From: Tubulanus polymorphus
Lineage: Eukaryota > Nemertea > Palaeonemertea > Tubulaniformes > Tubulanidae
Assembly (NCBI RefSeq): GCF_964204645.1
Contig: NC_134033.1
Location: 1,609,631-1,673,630 of the forward strand
Direction of reading: 5' to 3'
Length of the DNA: 64,000 nucleotides
This document shows, one piece after another, positions 48,522 to 61,242 of the stretch. The stretch's first letter is position 1, and each line of letters opens with the position of its first letter. A program made the translations under genes and the position numbers. The notes beneath the pieces are model-generated. The model saw only the letters and a list, made by a program, of their open reading frames with translations. It was not told the origin of the DNA and ran no database searches.

Positions 48522-51500
48522 ATGGATCCATTTCGACCTTCATATTTCGGTAAAACAAACACCTCATTTAAGTGTTGTACCAGTGGATTTTTCTTTTAAA
48601 GATATCAATGTCGTTTTCTTTATCTTTCTGTTTAAGTCCAAGGATCTGAAATCTGTCCAGTTGGCCCAAAGCTCTACCAACGTCTGTTTTAAATGTTAAA
48701 TGTTTCGTTCAGTATGCTATGCCACAAATAACGGTCAAACTGGACTACATTGGTCTGAGAACATTTATATATCAGCGGATTTTCCATGTAGAGATTTTTC
48801 CAGAGCCACACATTTTTTCCTTATTGCGCTTCTTAAAAATGTATACTTTATAGTATGGTCTTTCTAAATATCAGTCGATTTGAGCCAATTTCAAACGAAT
48901 GATAGATTTCTAAGCCTTTTTTCACCCTTCGGTATGAACAGGTAGATTGAAAAATATATTCGTATTTAGACTATATCGGCAAGCAGAGCACGAAGAGAAT
49001 ATTGAAAGCGGTTGCGATGAAGGAGGTGGTCGGCGGCAGGAAAATCACAATCGAACAGGCTATAGTGAGTACCTTGAACTTTGAGCCGTCACAACGTCCA
49101 GTTCTGTGTCCAAAATCACTTGTTGATTTAAATTTTTCTGGAGCAAATCGAGTTTAGTCTTTGCATTGCTAGATTCTAAGCAGATACTAAAAATCGATAT
49201 TGACTTACTACTGAGTTAAGGCATGGTTATAAATCTTAGGCAGTTATCGATTTGAATTCTCTTCTGGCGCTTTCGTTTGACCAGAATACGCTCTACCTAT
49301 TCCGGAATAGCACTTGTAAACAAGATAGAAGCGGCCGGTAGAGAGTTTGTAATCTGTAAACCCGATAGAAGCGGCCGGTAGAGAGTTTGTAATCTGTAAA
49401 CCCGATAGAAGCGGCCGGTAGAGAGTTTGTAGTCTGTAAACCTGATAGAAGCGGCCGGTAGAGAGTTTGTAATCTGTAAACCTGATAGAAGCGGCCGGTA
49501 GAGAGTTTGTAATCTGTAAACGTGATAGAAGCGGCCCCGGTAGAGAGTTTGTAATCTGTAAACCTGATAGAAGCGGCCCCGGTAGAGAGTTTGTAATCTG
49601 TAAACCTGATAGAAGCGGCCGGTAGAGAGTTTGTAATCTGTAAACCTGATAGAAGCGGCCGGTAGAGAGTTTGTAATCTGTAAACCTGATAGAAGCGGCC
49701 CCGGTAGAGAGTTTGTAGCCCGTAAACCTGATAGAAGCGGCCGGTAGAGAGTTTGTAATCTGTAAACCTGATAGAAGCGGCCGGTAGAGAGTTTGTAATC
49801 TGTAAACCTGATAAAAGCGACCGGTAGAGAGTTTGTAATCCGGAATTGATAAGCCCTGATGGTTAGAAACCCGAAATAATTTTCTTAACTTAGTCTGAAA
49901 TATGTTTTGTAGGAGTTGCGTAATCTGGTGAATGGGTCGGCTTTACATTCGATCAGCGGAGAATGGAGGCGAGCAAACATCCAGTTCAGAGAGCTGGAAT
50001 CACCATTCCCGTACGGGCTCATATCACATCGGGTAACTAAGTCTCATAACATAGTCGCCCAAGAATTATAACCTGCGTTGAAGTAATACAACGATTTACT
50101 GATACGCCCATGAATTGATAGCTAATTTGAACTCTCTCATACCGTTAGATCCAGTATTCAAACTCGGGTCCGTCAGGGCCAAATTCTGTTTTCGTATCTG
50201 GTCGACTAGTGGTCGGAACTAATAACCGAATGCGCTTGATTTTCGAACTTTTTCCGGAATATAGTTCCGACTAACGGACATTCGGTTTCGTTTAGTTCGA
50301 CTATAGTCGACTAACTCAGATAACCGAAGGTGGCGCAGCGTGCTAGACCTACATTCAAATCACTATAGTAATCTTGATTATCAGAGGTTAGGTGTGGTGG
50401 TGACCATCTAGCTGTCGTAACTTCACTAGCTAGCAAGTAGTGACAGTTTTTCAGCCCAATCTCATTTAATCTCTAATCCTATTAATCTATCAACTGATCT
50501 ATTCAATCTCTAAAATACATTTAAATCGATAAAACATTCACAAAATTCGAATAATCAGATGCGAAATTTGATGCTCGGTCCGTAACTTTCAGAACGGTAC
50601 AAGAGGAATCATAACCGCTATTCAAACGTATCTCATCAAGCACCTGCTCTTCCCGCAACCGACGACGTCATCTTCGAGAACGCGGCTGATTGGTCGAGAG
50701 CGAACCGTCGATATTCAAATCACGAACACGTGAGCGGCAGACGAGAAATACTCCCGTCGTGCTTTGCGATAATTTGACCTAGTTTCGTATTTGGGGGCAG
50801 TGGGATGTAGATTTTATAAATCAGCTTTTTGACACCGATCAAACGTTTTATCTTAAGGCTGTTGGAATTAACGAATTCGAGCCGTAAGGAGGCGCTGGTG
50901 TGCGCGATGGCGAGCATGCTGTGGAAAGTGAGTGACGGTGTGCGGTGCACGGTGTGCCTACCTCACGAGCACGAATCGTTCCCCAAGGACGAGAAGCCGG
51001 CGTACAGAGAAGACGGTATCACCGAATATGTACGTGTGCCTGGAATGAGAATGATATCGATCGAATGAGAGTCGATATTGAATTCATCGAACAACATTGC
51101 AATAGATTTAGAATGGTTTCGAAATCAATGAATGATTAGGCTAAAATATAACCTTGTCATTCCCTATTGGGTCATTTCTGCAATAAAATTAGTCATCAGT
51201 TCACTTCTAAACCTGTCGGGTCTTTTATCAACTTGATTCGAATAGAAATAATGTACCCTGACTCTGGTGGTGGTGGTGGCGGTGGTGGCGGTGGTGGATT
51301 TTGTTTTGTTTTGATTTTTTTCATTTCTAGGGCATTCCCCTTTTATTGGTCCAGCCTTTCGGCTCGGGGATGTTCTTTCAATTAAGTAGCGCGAGTGTTC
51401 ATTAAACCATTATAAAGATCTTGTACACATATCGATAAATAGATATATTATATATTTGTACATGGTAGATAGGCGGCCGGATCAGCAGATATAAAAAACA

Positions 51501-54500
51501 AAATACCGATTTTAGCCTTTTTGGGGGGCATTTTTGATAACGCTAAACAAGAATACTTTTATGAAAATTAATCAAAATTTTCTCACATTTTTAAATTTCA
51601 GATACGAATATTCGAATTTCTCAACGAGGAAGAAGCGAAAGAATTGTTAAAAGAATACATTTCATACGTAATTGAACTTGAGACTCGATCGCGTGTGAAT
51701 TAGAACGATTGAATTTTCTCGTCTAAAACTTTCAATCCAATCTTTTTCTTTTTTGATTCAAAGATTGTATATTTTCGACTCTGAATATCGCGAAAGTATA
51801 AACTCGCCGAAATGTTTATTTCTTCTGCGATAAAGTTTTCTTCTGGTTTTCAGTTTGAGGAAACGAATTCACCCGGAGTTTTGCTGTTTCTATATTCGTT
51901 AGTCTTATCGAGAACGACGCAAAGGTAAATTCATTTTATTGATCTGAAGTCAAGTGAAAAAAATATTTTTCAAATCAAAAACTGTTGCAGTCAGTCAGTC
52001 AGTCAGTCAGTCAGTCAGTCAGTCAGTCAGTCAGTCAGTCAGTCAGTCAGTCAGTCAGTCAGTCAGTCAGTCAGTCAGTCAGTCAGTCAGTCAGTCAGTC
52101 AGTCAGTCAGTCAGTCAGTCAGTCAGTCAGCAGTCAGTCAGTCAGTCAGCAGTCAGTCAGTCAGTCAGTCAGCCAGCCAGCCAGCCAGACAGACAGTCAG
52201 TCAGTCAGTCAGTCAGTCACCGTTATTTCTACTCGCAGAATTTACCAGGATATGGGTGAACACTACAGAGAAAAGACCTTATTAACAGAAACAGAAGATT
52301 GTCATCAGTCGCTGCTGAATCTGATGTTAACCGGTTCAGCCGTACCGTACGTTCATAACGGCATCTTGGTTTACGACGAGGAGGGGAAAGTCCTGGTGAG
52401 TTATAGTTTTATCCTTAAGATGACAAGGACTCGGTCAGTTGCTTGCCGGTTCAGGCAGGTTGGAAGATTATCTAAATGAACCGGAACGGTTTAATTATGT
52501 ACTTGGATTCAAGCACCAAATTATGTTATTATGTAATTTCGACCGCCGATCACATAACTATATGAATATCTGTGTAACTATGTATAGCTGTCAGGTGTGA
52601 TAAGTTTGTAAGGGACACCAAATCAAAACATATCAGACCAGGGGCCGGTTGCATAGTCATGGCCTAGACTTAAGACCTGGGCCAGTTGCACAGTCGTGCC
52701 TTAAGTCCAAAAGTGGTCTTAAATCTTAAGACTGGTCTTAAGTTGTTAGATTGGCTATACAACTAAGTTGGTCTTAGACTTGTCTTTAAGTCAAACCAAT
52801 CAAATGAATAACCCCGTTTTCGATATTAGAAAAAAGGACCGACAAGCCTAAGTCGAAATCATCGTCTTAATCCATAAGAACGTCATGTTAAGAAGTAGAT
52901 TATCAGAACCAAAACGGTCTTACACATGTCTTCAAATCTAGAACTCGACTGTACACAAATTGCTTCTTGTTCTATTGCACAGAAAAAGCCAATGAAAGGA
53001 GTCACCGATAGAAGCGATATCGGTTATTTGTACTTTAATAAATTCGAAGCCGAAAAATTCAGAACAGACGTAAGTCGAAAAGATGAACTGTCCAAAATGT
53101 AGTAAACCTCGCCTAAACTCGAGACAAACTGAGACAAAATCAGTTCGATGAGAAAATATACCTGTTCGTAAAACGATGATTCTTGGCCGAGATTCCGAGG
53201 TGGCCATAATGGGCGTCCCTAGGGGGGGATTCGGTAGTTCGAATGAACCCCTTTTTGAATTTTCAAACGTCGACGAACGTCGGCACATGGTCTGCATTTG
53301 CTAAATTAGCAAAATAAAATCGATACGTGCGAAGTAAACGGCTTCAGATTGCACCAGAACGGCCTGCTTGCACGAAATGTTCAAAAGTTTTCTGAGGGAA
53401 GACTCACCTATTCCTAAAAACGAACTCCCCAAAATATATCCTGGGGACGCCAATGGCCGTGTTGCGAGATTGGCCGAAGTTTACTGTATTTTGAAAATAA
53501 GTCTTAATCTTAGTCTTAAGTAAATCGTGACATTAAAATGTTAACAAGTTTTTCTTTAAATGATTAAGTCGGTTTAAGGAATGAGTTTCAATTCGCTAAA
53601 GATAAAACATATCTATAAATTTCATATGAAGGTAGGGAGCATGTTGAAGACGCCTAAATTACCGATATGGCTGACGAATATAAACGGACAATACGGAGTA
53701 CTGTTTAGCAGTAACCCCGAACTGTTGCGGAATTGGAGAGTGGAACACAGGTTCACTTTACACTACTACACAGCCATGTCTTCACAAACCGAAGCTTGTA
53801 AACTTACCGTCGGTAAGTCTTAATCAGGGAATTACTAAGGATCTGCTTTGAGTGGTGAAGCAGAAATGAGATTAGTTTAGACAACGTTTTGACTATATTC
53901 TAATAATAATCTTTGGGAATATTGAACACTCTAAATTCCATGTTGTAAAAATTACACAGAATCCAACAAAAGAGTGCGAAACGTCTCTTCTTAAGTTTTC
54001 AACTGTATCCTAGTAGTGTTCTGAAGATGACCATTGGGATAAAGTCGAAACATCGATCGAAGACGTCTAAAAGATGTTGGAAGACCGGGGCTCGGTTTCA
54101 CAAAAAAATTAAACTCAAATTTTTGGTGTAATGGTTACTCAATGTTTCCAATGAGGACAACAATTTAAACTTAACCGTTTTTGGCTTAAACTGTTTCGTG
54201 AAACCGGACCCTGAGGACTAGAGCGGTAGGAGTTTAAGGTGTAAAAACAGTGAACCAACTTTTAATTTCAGATACACGACACCGCAAAGGAGTGGGGGGA
54301 GTCCGTGTACATAGAACAGCCGGTGAGGACAGGAAAATACCGACACTTGAGCTCTGTATCATGACCAAGTAAACATCGAAATTATACTTTTTCATTAATA
54401 AGCAGGAACTAGTTCCACAGTTGTGAATAAGAGTTAACTCTGAGTTAAAATTAGTTCATTTTCGATGTTTTCAACCCAGAGTCAAATCTGAACTCACGAT

Positions 54501-54619
54501 TGTGTAACTGGGCCCGGACGTTTTCGACAAAACCCATTTGGTAATTTTTCATTCTATGGTTGATTTTTAGATGGCCAGGCGCTGATATCAGCTGGAATGG
54601 AACTGCACCGTTTGTTTAG
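48522..54619 (+). CDS. MINDY4B: MINDY-4B-like protein, predicted inactive deubiquitinase
   Basis: Twelve exons: 48522-48549, 48970-49064, 49913-50032, 50593-50729, 50858-51029, 51602-51667, 51854-51924, 52239-52395, 52983-53069, 53632-53812, 54272-54368 and 54571-54619. The total is 1260 nt, 419 residues, all phases agreeing. Family marks: GEWRRANIQF and PYGLISHR before the catalytic loop, VGSMLKTPKLPIWL near residue 312, YGVLF, and the characteristic C-terminus LELCIMTKWPGADISWNG. Active MINDY enzymes cut Lys48-linked ubiquitin chains using Gln, Cys and His. Here the Gln position is Ser, the GPCG loop reads GTRG (residues 83-86) and the His before the F/Y-S/G-VLF strand is Gln331. It should therefore be a pseudoenzyme, as MINDY-4B is in vertebrates. 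The acceptor of exon 10 has a poor pyrimidine tract. An untranslated exon may lie upstream. Confidence 0.88.
49322..49845. repeat. 40-bp minisatellite in MINDY-4B intron 2
   Basis: About 13 units of GATAGAAGCGGCCGGTAGAG plus AGTTTGTAATCTGTAAACCT. Three copies carry an extra CC in the GGCCGG part. Confidence 0.95.
51266..51299. repeat. GGT/GGC-rich microsatellite
   Basis: TGGTGGTGGTGGCGGTGGTG-type run in MINDY-4B intron 5. Confidence 0.9.
51988..52219. repeat. (AGTC)n microsatellite
   Basis: About 55 units with minor interruptions near 52130-52200, ending 19 bases before exon 8 of the MINDY-4B-like gene. The polypyrimidine tract of that exon is the short CCGTTATTTCTACTCGCAG segment left between the array and the exon. 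Confidence 0.97.
54087..54212. mobile_element. MITE-like element, GGGCCCAGTTTCAC family
   Basis: Third full copy, in the intron before exon 11 of the MINDY-4B-like gene. The ends are slightly mutated (GGGGCTCGGTTTCAC, GTGAAACCGGACCC). Confidence 0.7.
54405..54515. mobile_element. Palindromic CCACAGTTGTGA element, last MINDY-4B intron
   Basis: It begins AACTAGTTCCACAGTTGTGA and ends TCACGATTGTGTAACTGGGC. The interior has AGTTAACTCTGAGTT and a partial inverted counterpart. A cleaner copy is at 59751-59866. Confidence 0.65.
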
Positions 54620-55700
54620 TAGTACAAATTCTTCAAAAAGTTTCGATTAATAATGAAGTGAAACTTAAATCTTTTAGAATTCTGATTAATAGAAATGATT
54701 ACGGAAAATGTTGTATTTTATTGTTAATTATTCATCTAGAATTGCACCGATATTTCCTGAAATGTAATAAAATAATCGTCACAATTCAAACTTTGTGTTC
54801 AAAGATTGGAAATGTTTGTCACCGCAATGTACATCTCTATACAAATACATAGTAAAACACCCCCGATATTCCGCCCTCCCATATACCGCCACCCCCCATA
54901 TACCGCCACCCCCGCCTACCGCCAGGTTTTCTCAATGTTCATCTCTATACAAATTCATATTAAAACACCTCCGATATACCGCCATACTCTCTATACCGCC
55001 GAAATCATTCTGCACCGATGTGGGCGGTATATCGGGAGTTGACTGTAAACCCATTTGCCCAAATTACTTTTGGTAGGCCAGATATAGATATTGGGGCTCT
55101 TGTCATCTACCCCCTGCCTCTGCCCCCTGTTCCCACGGCCATGTCAATTGGCCTCCCTTATTAGCGGTACAACGAGGAACTCGAAGATGTTGCATCACCT
55201 CCAATAACTGTCGAAGGAAATTTTATTATGAATTATATGCGGCGCATAATGTACACCTAGTTTCATACCCCCATTGCACGCATGATATATGACACGTCAT
55301 TAAGCAATTAAACCGTTCAATAAATTAAAGCAGGCGAGAATTTTATCACCTGTTGCATGTTAGATTCCGGTTACTGAAATTTCTGTTCAACAACGGCAGC
55401 TGGTTTTCACATTGGACGCCTCTATTTTTTCTATATAATCAATAGTAAAAGGAGTCCACGTGAAGCCAAACGTAAAGTAACACGGGCTGTATTGTAAAAT
55501 CCACAATGACATTACTGAAATAGTGATACCAAAAAATGAATTTAAAATAGCGGAAAATTATCAAATTCAGAACAAATAATCCTGATAATGCGGTTATGTA
55601 CCACGTATACGTCGGTTATTTAAAGAATATATTTTCATTGGTCGCTCAGCCATCGCTGTATTGAACTAGCCCACCTTAAGATTCCTTAGATCTTCCTAAT
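54540..55700. repeat. Segmental duplication, reference copy (MINDY-4B 3' end and downstream)
   Basis: This block, including the last MINDY-4B exon, its 3' sequence and flanking words such as TCCTGATAATGCGGTTATGT and ACCACGTATACGTCGGT, is repeated at 62930-63890. The 55155-55345 part is repeated at 59515-59730. Confidence 0.88.
54850..55047. mobile_element. MITE-like ATACCGCC element, second copy
   Basis: Opposite orientation to 22768-22943. It ends GGGCGGTATATCGGGAGTTG and contains several CATATACCGCCACCCCC repeats. Confidence 0.75.
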
Positions 55701-56009
55701 CGCGAAGATGCGTCTGGGGAAATGGTGGTAATTCGAGATGATTTGAAAATATTTTTCAGATGGCAGGCAAGGAAATATATTGTTTTAAATCGATTTAGTT
55801 CATAGAATGGTCGATTTTATCAATCATATCTTTCCTATTCAAATGAGTTAAATGAAGACTTTTTGGCAATTTTTCAATATGATGTAAAAAGCATATAAGA
55901 AAGATGGTTTATTCAGACTTATTTCACTGGTCTTGTTAATTGGGGTATGTGTTCAAGAATGAAGGGAAATATCTCCAAAAATCGATTTCAAACAAAAATT
56001 AATTATAAT

Positions 56010-56588
<579 letters not shown>

Positions 56589-57006
56589 AATTTATTTTCT
56601 TATATGGCGCTTAACTAAAAATCATAATCTAAGCGCTTTACATTATAAAACATATGCAGCATATTTAAAACAATTGTACAATTATAGATAAGAAAGATAA
56701 GATTTTTTAAAAAGATATGTTTTAAGGCAAGCTTTAAAAGAGTCAACCGAGGGACTTTCACGGATGAGTATTCCACAAACGAGGAGCGCAGTAGCTGAAG
56801 GCACGGTCACTGAAAGAACGATTTGAGACAGGAACAATAAGACAGGTTCTGTCTTGACTAGAACGAAGTGCCCGTACAGGCTTAGACTTTTGAAAATGAA
56901 TGGACTTTTGAAATTGAAATTCTATTTGAGGTGAGACCTGTTTTTCTGGGATATTTCGCTTACTTTTTGTGATACATACATCATTTAGGTCTTTACACGA
57001 CCACAA
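56589..57006 (-). mobile_element. Truncated LINE retrotransposon, 3' end with RT C-terminus
   Basis: On the minus strand the frame contains the typical end of non-LTR reverse transcriptase ORFs: an LRSS-like phrase, LIVPVSNRS, DRAFSYCAPRLWN. After a frameshift near 56770 comes RESPSVDSFKACLKTYLF. The 3' noncoding part has AAGCGCTTAGATTATGATTT and GCGCCATATAAGAAAATAAA, then (ATT)n, as in many LINE tails. It is broken by the frameshift and 5' truncated, so it is inactive. Confidence 0.8.
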
Positions 57007-57440
57007 AATTGCAGAAAAACTGCAATATTATTCTGCAGTTCTGTTCAAAGATTTAGGATTGCTTAAGTGTCTCCTTTAATCAAGTTGATTTTAAGAGAAA
57101 ATCTCCGTTTTGTGAAATTTCTTGAATATGAACATTGTCACCATACCTACAAAATGAAGTAATTGTTCTTGCGGCGTCCCCGATTACAAAACAGGGTGTC
57201 AAGAAGCGCGGTAACAATGCTGAAATTCAAGAAATTTCAGAGATGGAGGGTTCATTATGCGGGTTGGTTAAAGGGTTGATGAATTTACAAATGATTAATG
57301 GACAATAGTCAGAAAAATGCGTTCGATGTAAGATTTAATCAATTCGATGAAGTGCCCTGTTCGTTTCGTATTTGCAAAGTAAAACATAAATTTCCGACAA
57401 TATTAAGCTGTGCAAATGTTGGCCTAATTTCAATTCGTAT
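57007..57440. other. No gene recognised
   Basis: AT-rich sequence between the LINE fragment and the promoter of the knottin-like gene. Confidence 0.4.
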
Positions 57441-57448
57441 TGGAAACC

Positions 57449-57524
57449 TATAAAATATTTCACGCGAGACCTCTCTGATGCATATTCATTTCGAAACGTG
57501 AATACATTAGGAGAAGCGACTAAG
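57449..57524 (+). promoter_or_regulatory. TATA box and 5' UTR exon of peptide gene A
   Basis: TATAAAA at 57449-57455. A likely noncoding exon starts about 30 bases later and ends GAAGCGACTAAG at 57524 before donor GTAAGT. The same end of exon (GATGAAGCGACTAAG, donor GTAAGC) stands upstream of peptide gene B at 60182. Confidence 0.6.
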
Positions 57525-58159
57525 GTAAGTCAAGTGGTGACGAAAATATTCGAATCTTGAAAAGATATGGATCGCTCACTTGATTTCATCATATTTAGTG
57601 AGATTCCAGCGTGATTACAGATTCTAGTTTTACCCTTCTAGTCAATTCAACACCTTATTTGAAACTCTTGTGTACTAAAGGCCAAAAAAATGAAATATTG
57701 ATGATTATCTGTATTATGTATAACGCCAAGCGCGTACGGAAAACGTTATAGAAGTTGATTCCGGGTTGGACAAACCCAAGCGATATGACTGGCCCGTATT
57801 CAGCGTCAGAGGTACACTCCGCTACTGAGAGTCACGTGTCTACAATATGTACGGATAAATTTATCAAATCTTACAAACACAGTTCATAGAATAGATCATT
57901 ATATTTATATTCACCGTTTCGAACTGATGAAATAAATTTGACTTTGAAACCAGTAATGCAGAAAACCCGTTATCGTTGCATTGCACTATTATCAGTTTTT
58001 CTTTTCTGACACGAAGCAGTATTTTATCAAACCTGGTACATTATCTGACATAGGTTTATTCACTGAGAGCCTGTTGAAAACTGTTTAGTAATCAGAATTT
58101 GGGAGTTCCCAAGATGCCACAATTGCTAATATATTGAATCCAAATTCTAGGAGGTGAAA

Positions 58160-59039
58160 ATGATTGCTTATTTAATGACCCGTGTATGTGCTGTTGTTGT
58201 GATTTTGGTCAGTGCCGCATCATTTGCAGAAGGTAAGGAACGAAGACTGGGAAAATGATACACAATTTCTTAGGATTTCATGAACAATATGAATTGAAGT
58301 TGCAATTATCAGTAAACATTGAGAAGTTGTTTATCGATGGAATGAATTAATTTGATGAATCGCTGGTTCAAACATAAAATCACATACTAACATTCTGACA
58401 AAAATCAATTTAATTGATACAAGTGTTTCCTAAACTGTTGTTTATAATTGTTTGTCTGAATGGTCGAAATTCGAAGGGAGGGGGGTTCAGAACCTGACGA
58501 TGCAGAAGATGATAGATTCTTTCATTTTCATCGTCAGAATCATCTCCGGTTCTAAATCCGGGGGCGGGGTTCGATTATTTCTTCAATGTTGAAGCCGCAG
58601 CGCTACTATGGCAATCGAGGATTCCACGTATAGCAGGCGACGATCCACCAGGTGTCGCTAGGTGGATAGTTTATGGGTTTTGAAAACTCTAAGATAAAAG
58701 ATCGGTCTCCCGCGTTCGATACCTTTTACGAATACGAATATTTATTACACTCCAACCATTCCCATGGTATATGGAGGAAAAACAGTATTTACAATAATTC
58801 TTTTACGAGCAACTACTAGCGACACCTGGTCGATCCTCATTTGTTATATGCGGAATCATCCTCGATTGCCACAGTAGCCGCGAGGGTATTATTTCTTCTA
58901 TTTAGGTAAAAGCGTTTTACTTCAAAATTCAATTTTCGATTTCATTATTTTTGGGAATATAGGTTGCACCCACAAAGGAATTATCTGTGGGACTGATGCT
59001 GAATGTTGCAGTGGAAAATGCAAAGCAGCTTGTTCCTGA
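58160..59039 (+). CDS. Secreted knottin-like (ICK) six-cysteine peptide precursor, gene A
   Basis: Two coding exons, 58160-58232 and 58963-59039 (phase 1; 150 nt, 49 residues). They follow an AATTCTAG acceptor and a noncoding leader exon ending at 57524. Exon 1 is almost entirely signal peptide, with a hydrophobic core of Val, Ile and Leu. Exon 2 encodes a mature part of about 25 residues with spacing C-X6-C-X5-CC-X3-C-X3-C, the inhibitor-cystine-knot pattern, ending one residue after the last Cys. Such peptides act extracellularly, often on ion channels as venom or defence components; activity here is an inference. Several invertebrate peptide families, including nemertean and cone-snail ones, use closely similar spacing. 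There is no evident dibasic propeptide between signal and mature part, which is unusual for conotoxin-type precursors. AATAAA near 59191. Confidence 0.8.
58605..58885. repeat. CACCAGGTGTCGCTAG repeats in the intron of peptide gene A
   Basis: A forward copy (58605-58665) and a reverse copy (58795-58885) flank a CCATGGTATATGGAGG word, together forming an inverted pair. The family recurs across the window. Confidence 0.65.
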
Positions 59040-59514
59040 TCATTCATGATACTGGTTTCCATAATGGGATATACTTATGGTGGTTTGGGGAAATATCCGA
59101 TTATGAAACAGAACCACAGTCAGGTTACTGACTGGAATTGAATATATATTTGTAACCCAGTCTTCAAGTCTCTCGTTTTATGATTAGATTCAATAAAACT
59201 GCTTGTGAATAGATATTCAATAATCGGGTTGTTCAATGTTTATGATTGGTCGGTGAAGATTTTCAAAGTGATCAAAACGATCGATCGATGCAGCCGTTTC
59301 TCATCCGCGGTGAGGAACACGTCCATCGTCAATTCCAGTTCCGCGTTTTACAATCGACTACTCTCAACCTAGAGGATTATTCTAATAATGAGATACCGGA
59401 AACGTTACTGAGGGTTATTCGTATTTGTGACTATTTTTTCAGTTTAGAATTGGGTCCCACCTTTGACCGGTAAATAACCTCTAACACCAGAATTATTTTA
59501 TTGGAAATAAATCA

Positions 59515-60182
59515 TTAGCCTCAGTTATTAGCGTTATAACGAGGAACTCGAGATTAAGATGTTGCATCACCTCAATTATATCAAAGGAAATTTGGTTATG
59601 AATTCTATGCGGCTGAAACAGACATTTCGATCAGTTAGAATCGAGACATTAAATTTATACCAAGTTAAATACTACCGGAACGCACGATAAATGACACGTC
59701 ATTAGGGAAATAAACCGTTCGATAAATTGAAGCAGAAGAACATTAAATCACCAGGGTCCAGATCCACAGTTCCGAGTTAAGATTTCACTCAGAGTTAACT
59801 CATCGAAAATGAACTAACTTTAACTCAGAGTTTAACTCTAACTCACAACTGTGGAACTGGATCCTGTTGAAATCATTCATTACAGTTTAAAATGGATATA
59901 AATAAATAAGAACGACGGTTTGTTCAGACCGCACAGTTTCACTGGTCGTATTAAAAGATCAATTTGAGGTATGTGCTCAAAAGATTAAGGTAAATATCCC
60001 AAAAAATCGATTACATATCGATATAGTTTACACTGAGTACTAAGCTGTGTAATTAGTGGTAATTTAAATTTGTATTTGAAACGTGTAGAATATCATACGC
60101 AATATGTTTTAGTCATTCGTCGACTGTTTCTGGCGAGATATATTCCGATCAAAAGTTAAATACGTTGGATGAAGCGACTAAG
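59515..60182 (+). promoter_or_regulatory. Duplicated upstream region and 5' UTR exon of peptide gene B
   Basis: 59515-59730 aligns with 55155-55345 (AACGAGGAACTCGA, ATGTTGCATCACCTC, GACACGTCATTA). 59905-60010 aligns with 55890-55990, and 60165-60182 matches the end of gene A's leader exon. The compound microsatellite and LINE fragment are absent here, so this version is shorter. Confidence 0.65.
59751..59866. mobile_element. Palindromic CCACAGTTNNGAGTTA element
   Basis: GGGTCCAGATCCACAGTT at the left and AACTGTGGAACTGGATCC at the right are inverted repeats. AGAGTTAACTCATCGAAAAT and ATGAACTAACTTTAACTCAG fill the centre. About 115 bp, MITE-like. Confidence 0.75.
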
Positions 60183-60250
60183 GTAAGCCCAGTGATATTC
60201 AAATCATTCATAATCAAACGATATACAACTAAATTTCAACAAGAACTTTA

Positions 60251-60494
60251 GTATCCGAATAGCCATAGAAGCGATAACATTAAAAACCTCATTGTCTAAT
60301 GAGTAAATACAGTTTATTAACACGGACGTTTTCGGGATCATATCACCTCTCCTCATATTGAATTGATCATATCTCCTCATATTGAATAGAATAATATTCC
60401 TCATATTGAATTGATATGATCGTGCTAATAAACTGTATTTACTCATTAGAAAATGAGGTTTTTAATGTTATCGCTTCAATGGCTATTCGGATAC
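60251..60494. repeat. Long hairpin: 73-bp inverted arms around a ~98-bp loop
   Basis: 60251-60323 and 60422-60494 are reverse complements with about three mismatches. The loop holds three copies of CCTCATATTGAATTGAT. It lies in the leader intron of peptide gene B, so a transcript would carry a long double-stranded stem. Confidence 0.9.
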
Positions 60495-61242
60495 TTGAAC
60501 TCTCTTCCTAAGAAGAACCTTAGTGTCTGATGTACCACAGTGTCTGTGTGGGTGGGTTACACTAGAATTGTAGAGCAACGTAGATCACTGTGAAGACACC
60601 ACACTGCCAGGACTAGGTGAAAATTGAATATATTGTATAACATCTCATAGATAGACGTTATAATATGTTATCTTATTGATTTCATCTTACTTAGTGAGAT
60701 TACAGATTTGTATAAAACAATAGTTAAAAGTCCTAATCTACTCAATTCAGCTAGCCTTTGGATGGCGTTTGATTTGAGATATGGATTAGAGAAAAGTGGC
60801 AACATTGTCACTCTTCTAATGTCTATTTCGACTTCGCTTGAGAAGATATCGGGTGTCCTAGCTCAGATTGTGTGCTACGTGCCTGATGAATGTCTTCATA
60901 TGATCAGAACGGACTGGCAGTTGAACTAAAACATCGTTTTTTAACAGTCATTTTGGTGTGTCCACCATAGAACCGGCACACCTTATTTTGAGCTATCTAC
61001 CGTAAATCATTACTGATTTCGTTATGAGATAATATTGTCGTAAAGTGATGGTTATCGGCTTGTTAAAAGCAGAAAGTCTTCTTGGTGACATTAAAGCTGA
61101 TTTCATATAAATCGGTCGAGAATATTTGGAATCACAGTCGATTGAAGTGGAGTTATTGAAAACACTGTTGAATAGGCCTAGTCAGAATTTGGGATTTCCC
61201 ATGATGTCAAATTACTAATATATCTAATTCAAATTCTAGTTG

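Noticed and set aside
47049-49845. Regular repeats considered as a CRISPR array
   Set aside because: Units are contiguous with no unique spacers, and the genome is eukaryotic.
51954-52479. Ser-Gln-Ser-Val repeat frames
   Set aside because: Translations of the (AGTC)n run; only 52239-52395 in the second frame is a real exon (MINDY-4B exon 8).
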